Positions 14,408-16,238 of a DNA stretch of 16,238 nucleotides are shown piece after piece. The stretch is from Promethearchaeota archaeon (GTDB lineage Archaea; Asgardarchaeota; Lokiarchaeia; Sigynarchaeales; SOKP01). Under the pieces are notes generated by a model. The model worked only from the letters and a program-made list of their open reading frames with translations. It was not told the DNA's origin and made no database searches. Position 1 is the first letter of the stretch. Each line of letters opens with the position of its first letter. Position numbers and translations under genes: made by a program. Location: assembly GCA_014730295.1 (NCBI GenBank), contig WJIN01000169.1:1-16238 (forward strand), given 5' to 3'.

Positions 14408-15556
14408 ATGCAAAAAAGATCTATTACTCATTCAATTAATAAATTTACCATCGAGTTATATTCTCAATTAAAAGAATATGAAGAGAATTTATTTTTCTCA
14501 CCTTTCAGTATATACTCTGCTTTAACTATGGTATACATAGGAGCAAAAGATGAGACTAAAGAAGAATTAGAAAAGTTGCTTCATATCACAATTTCTCAGA
14601 GGAGAATTCCCTTAGAAATTAATAAATTGGTAAATAAACTAAAGAATAATAAGAATGTAGAAGTTAGAATAGCGAATTCTATCTGGGTTGATCAATTTTA
14701 CGAACTTCTGGAATCTTTTATTCATAATATTGATAGCAATTATAATGGAGAATTATTTCACGAAAATTTTGACAATGTTGGAGAAGTTTGTCATAAACTG
14801 AATAAATGGGTTAAAAAAAATACAAATGAAAAAATTAAAAGTATTATATCCCCACTAGCTTTCGATCCAGATTTTAAATTAATTTTACTTAATGCGATAT
14901 ATTTTAATGGATTATGGGTCGATAAATTTGATGAGAATAAAACAAAAGAACACAATTTTTATCCCCTTAATGGAAATTTTAATAAAATACCAATGATGCA
15001 TCAAATAACTAGCTTTCCTTATTATGAAACAGAAAATCTACAGATAATAAAACTAGATTATAAAAAACCTCAAGATTCTACGAATGAAGCTGAATTTTCA
15101 ATGATTATTCTCCTTCCAAAAGAAAAAGATGGAATAAGAGAACTGCAGAAGACTTTGAGTTTGAAACATATTAACCATTATTTAGAAAAATTAATCAAGA
15201 GGAAAGTCAAAATATACCTTCCAAAATTTAAATTGGAATCAAAATATAAGCTTAAAAAAACTTTAAACAAAATGGGAATGACGAATTCATTTTCGAAACA
15301 AGCAAATTTCTCGGGAATTGCTGATCCTTCTAATAATATGTCACCTTTTATTGGAGAGGTTGTTCATAAAGGATTTATAGACGTAAATGAGAAAGGAACG
15401 GAAGCAGCAGCGGCTACGATGATCACCATGGCACCAAAAGCAATACCTTTTCAGCAAGAAATTCCAGTCTTTAAAGTTGATCATCCATTTCTATTTTTCA
15501 TATGGGATTCAACCACGCAAGCAATTATCTTTATGAGTCAAGTTTTAAATTTATAG
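14408..15556 (+). CDS. Serpin (serine protease inhibitor), inhibitory type
   Basis: The product is 382 aa, the length of a minimal serpin core, with no signal peptide (starts M-Q-K-R-S-I-T), so it is probably intracellular. Family blocks: N-L-F-F-S-P-F-S-I-Y-S-A-L near the start, N-A-I-Y-F-N-G-L-W (162-170), F-S-M-I-I-L-L-P, and D-H-P-F-L-F-F-I-W-D with F-M-S-Q-V-L-N at the C-terminus. The hinge E-K-G-T-E-A-A-A-A-T (328-337) has small residues at P12-P9, the hallmark of inhibitory serpins that insert the loop into sheet A. Counting from P15 Gly330 puts P1 at K344 and P1' at A345, suggesting a trypsin-like target. The P' side of the loop is several residues longer than in alpha-1-antitrypsin. 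It would trap a cellular protease by a suicide mechanism; the target is unknown. Confidence 0.95.
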   Translation: MQKRSITHSINKFTIELYSQLKEYEENLFFSPFSIYSALTMVYIGAKDETKEELEKLLHITISQRRIPLEINKLVNKLKNNKNVEVRIANSIWVDQFYELLESFIHNIDSNYNGELFHENFDNVGEVCHKLNKWVKKNTNEKIKSIISPLAFDPDFKLILLNAIYFNGLWVDKFDENKTKEHNFYPLNGNFNKIPMMHQITSFPYYETENLQIIKLDYKKPQDSTNEAEFSMIILLPKEKDGIRELQKTLSLKHINHYLEKLIKRKVKIYLPKFKLESKYKLKKTLNKMGMTNSFSKQANFSGIADPSNNMSPFIGEVVHKGFIDVNEKGTEAAAATMITMAPKAIPFQQEIPVFKVDHPFLFFIWDSTTQAIIFMSQVLNL

Positions 15557-15567
15557 ATGGCAAACCT

Positions 15568-15584
15568 CTAAAATTATATTTTAG
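15568..15584 (+). terminator. Hairpin downstream of the serpin gene
   Basis: CTAAAAT and ATTTTAG form a 7-bp stem with loop TAT, 11 bases after the serpin stop. No strong T-run follows, so its role as a terminator is uncertain. Confidence 0.3.
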
Positions 15585-15615
15585 GTGATTTCTAATAATG
15601 ATGTCAGAAAAATAG

Positions 15616-15631
15616 TCTATTTATAAATAGA
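15616..15631 (+). promoter_or_regulatory. Palindromic TATA element before the B12-binding gene
   Basis: TCTATTTATAAATAGA is a perfect 16-bp palindrome centred on TTTATAAA. Transcription would begin near 15650, giving a leader of about 30 bases that carries the SD at 15666. It may be both promoter and operator. Confidence 0.45.
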
Positions 15632-15665
15632 TTGATAGATTATCTTTGTTTAATTATTCAATATA

Positions 15666-15671
15666 GGGTGA
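15666..15671 (+). promoter_or_regulatory. Shine-Dalgarno GGGTGA before an ATT start
   Basis: GGGTGA contains the GGTGA core and lies 7 bases before ATT 15679. It is too far (28 bases) from the in-frame GTG at 15700 to serve that codon. Confidence 0.5.
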
Positions 15672-15678
15672 CAGAGTT

Positions 15679-16238
15679 ATTACTAAAACACCCCCTCGAG
15701 TGTTATTAATAAGACCAAATATTCCTAATATGTCTAAGAAGGGTCCAGAAAGAAGCATAATCTTACCCCCTTTAGGTTTAGAAATTCTCGCAACTAATAT
15801 TTCCGATATTGCTGAAGTCAAGATTTTCGATAATCTTCTTTATGAAGGAACTTTAGCAGAAATATCTAAGGTAATTTCTAATTTTAAACCAAATTATGTT
15901 GGGATAAGCTGCTGTTATACATTTCAAATCTCACATGCAATTAAAATTGCGCGTCTTGGGAAAGAATTTGGCGCAACGACTGTTTTAGGAGGATGGCATC
16001 CAACTTTAGCTCCTAATGAGACAATTAATTACCCTTCAGTAGATATAATTGTCCATGGAGAGGGAGATCTCACATTTCGAGCTTTGATTGAAAAACGATC
16101 ACCCTTTGGTGTGAAAGGATTATCCTATAAACAAAATGGAGCAGTTATTAATAATGAAAAAAGAGAATTAATGGATTTAACTAATATGCGCATCACTGAC
16201 CGAACTCTACGCTCGCAAAACCGTAAACACTATTATAA
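15679..16238 (+). CDS. B12-binding domain protein, probably radical SAM (N-terminal part, cut by right edge)
   Basis: About 186 codons are visible. From ATT 15679 it reads T-K-T-P-P-R-V-L-L-I-R-P-N-I-P, then P-P-L-G-L-E-I-L-A, V-G-I-S-C-C-Y-T-F-Q-I-S-H-A, V-L-G-G-W-H-P-T-L-A-P and D-I-I-V-H-G-E-G-D-L-T-F-R. This is the Rossmann-type cobalamin-binding domain found before radical SAM domains of BchE/hopanoid-type enzymes; the G-G-W-H-P-T and G-E-G-E/D motifs are diagnostic. The cobalamin-ligating D-x-H-x-x-G is not evident, as is common in this group. The radical SAM CxxxCxxC motif would lie beyond the edge. An in-frame TAG at 15664 limits the start; GTG 15700 is the alternative. Product and pathway are unknown. 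Confidence 0.85.
   Translation, partial: MTKTPPRVLLIRPNIPNMSKKGPERSIILPPLGLEILATNISDIAEVKIFDNLLYEGTLAEISKVISNFKPNYVGISCCYTFQISHAIKIARLGKEFGATTVLGGWHPTLAPNETINYPSVDIIVHGEGDLTFRALIEKRSPFGVKGLSYKQNGAVINNEKRELMDLTNMRITDRTLRSQNRKHYY

Noticed and set aside
15668..15702. GTG at 15668 or 15700 as start of the B12-binding protein
   Set aside because: GTG 15668 is out of frame. GTG 15700 is in frame but 28 bases from the SD, and would remove a natural-looking N-terminus; it is kept only as an alternative.
1..16238. CRISPR array, tRNA or rRNA genes
   Set aside because: No regularly spaced repeats, cloverleaf with CCA end or rRNA-like conserved block was seen on either strand by eye.

Overview
The window looks like the chromosome of an AT-rich archaeon, most likely an Asgard (Lokiarchaeia-like) lineage. 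This is inferred from content, not from a marker tree. It carries two families known mainly from archaea: a DUF1464 sugar-kinase-fold protein, and a dihydropteroate-synthase-related protein with a C-terminal DUF4346 domain. Its promoters have archaeal TATA-like elements and its gene ends have poly-T tracts. These sit beside bacterial-type sugar catabolism genes, a serpin and a GH36 alpha-galactosidase, a mixture typical of Asgard genomes.

Layout. Positions 1-82 (minus strand) hold the N-terminus of a gene that runs off the left edge, possibly RNA polymerase subunit H. A 514-bp gap with repeated TTTCAGAT motifs separates it from a winged-helix protein with a methyltransferase-like tail (597-1583). 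A DUF1464 protein follows (1630-2733). Positions 2807-8917 form an L-rhamnose utilisation locus on the plus strand: rhamnulokinase, DeoR-type regulator, L-rhamnose isomerase, a tagatose-3-epimerase-family enzyme and an MFS transporter. A 96-aa unknown protein and an 830-aa Thermotoga-type alpha-galactosidase follow on the same strand. Rhamnose would enter through the transporter, be isomerised to rhamnulose and be phosphorylated; the aldolase that should cleave the product is not in the window.

Just after the alpha-galactosidase stop codon lies an unusual GC-richer island (11889-12122). It has a perfect 10-bp inverted repeat at its ends and is flanked by a GAATTA direct repeat, as expected of a small non-autonomous mobile element. 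It contains a minus-strand coding remnant and is followed by a GC-rich hairpin with a T-run. To its right are the dihydropteroate-synthase-related gene, a convergent ABM-domain monooxygenase, a divergently transcribed inhibitory-type serpin, and the start of a B12-binding (probably radical SAM) protein cut by the right edge.

The most interesting signal is in translation initiation. Three genes (12413, minus-strand 14290, and 15679) have no sensible ATG, GTG or TTG start. Each has a Shine-Dalgarno-like GTGAT, AGGTG or GGGTGA placed 5 to 7 bases before an ATT codon that begins a family-like N-terminus. This suggests AUU is used as a start codon here. The gene at 597 shows the same SD spacing with a normal ATG.
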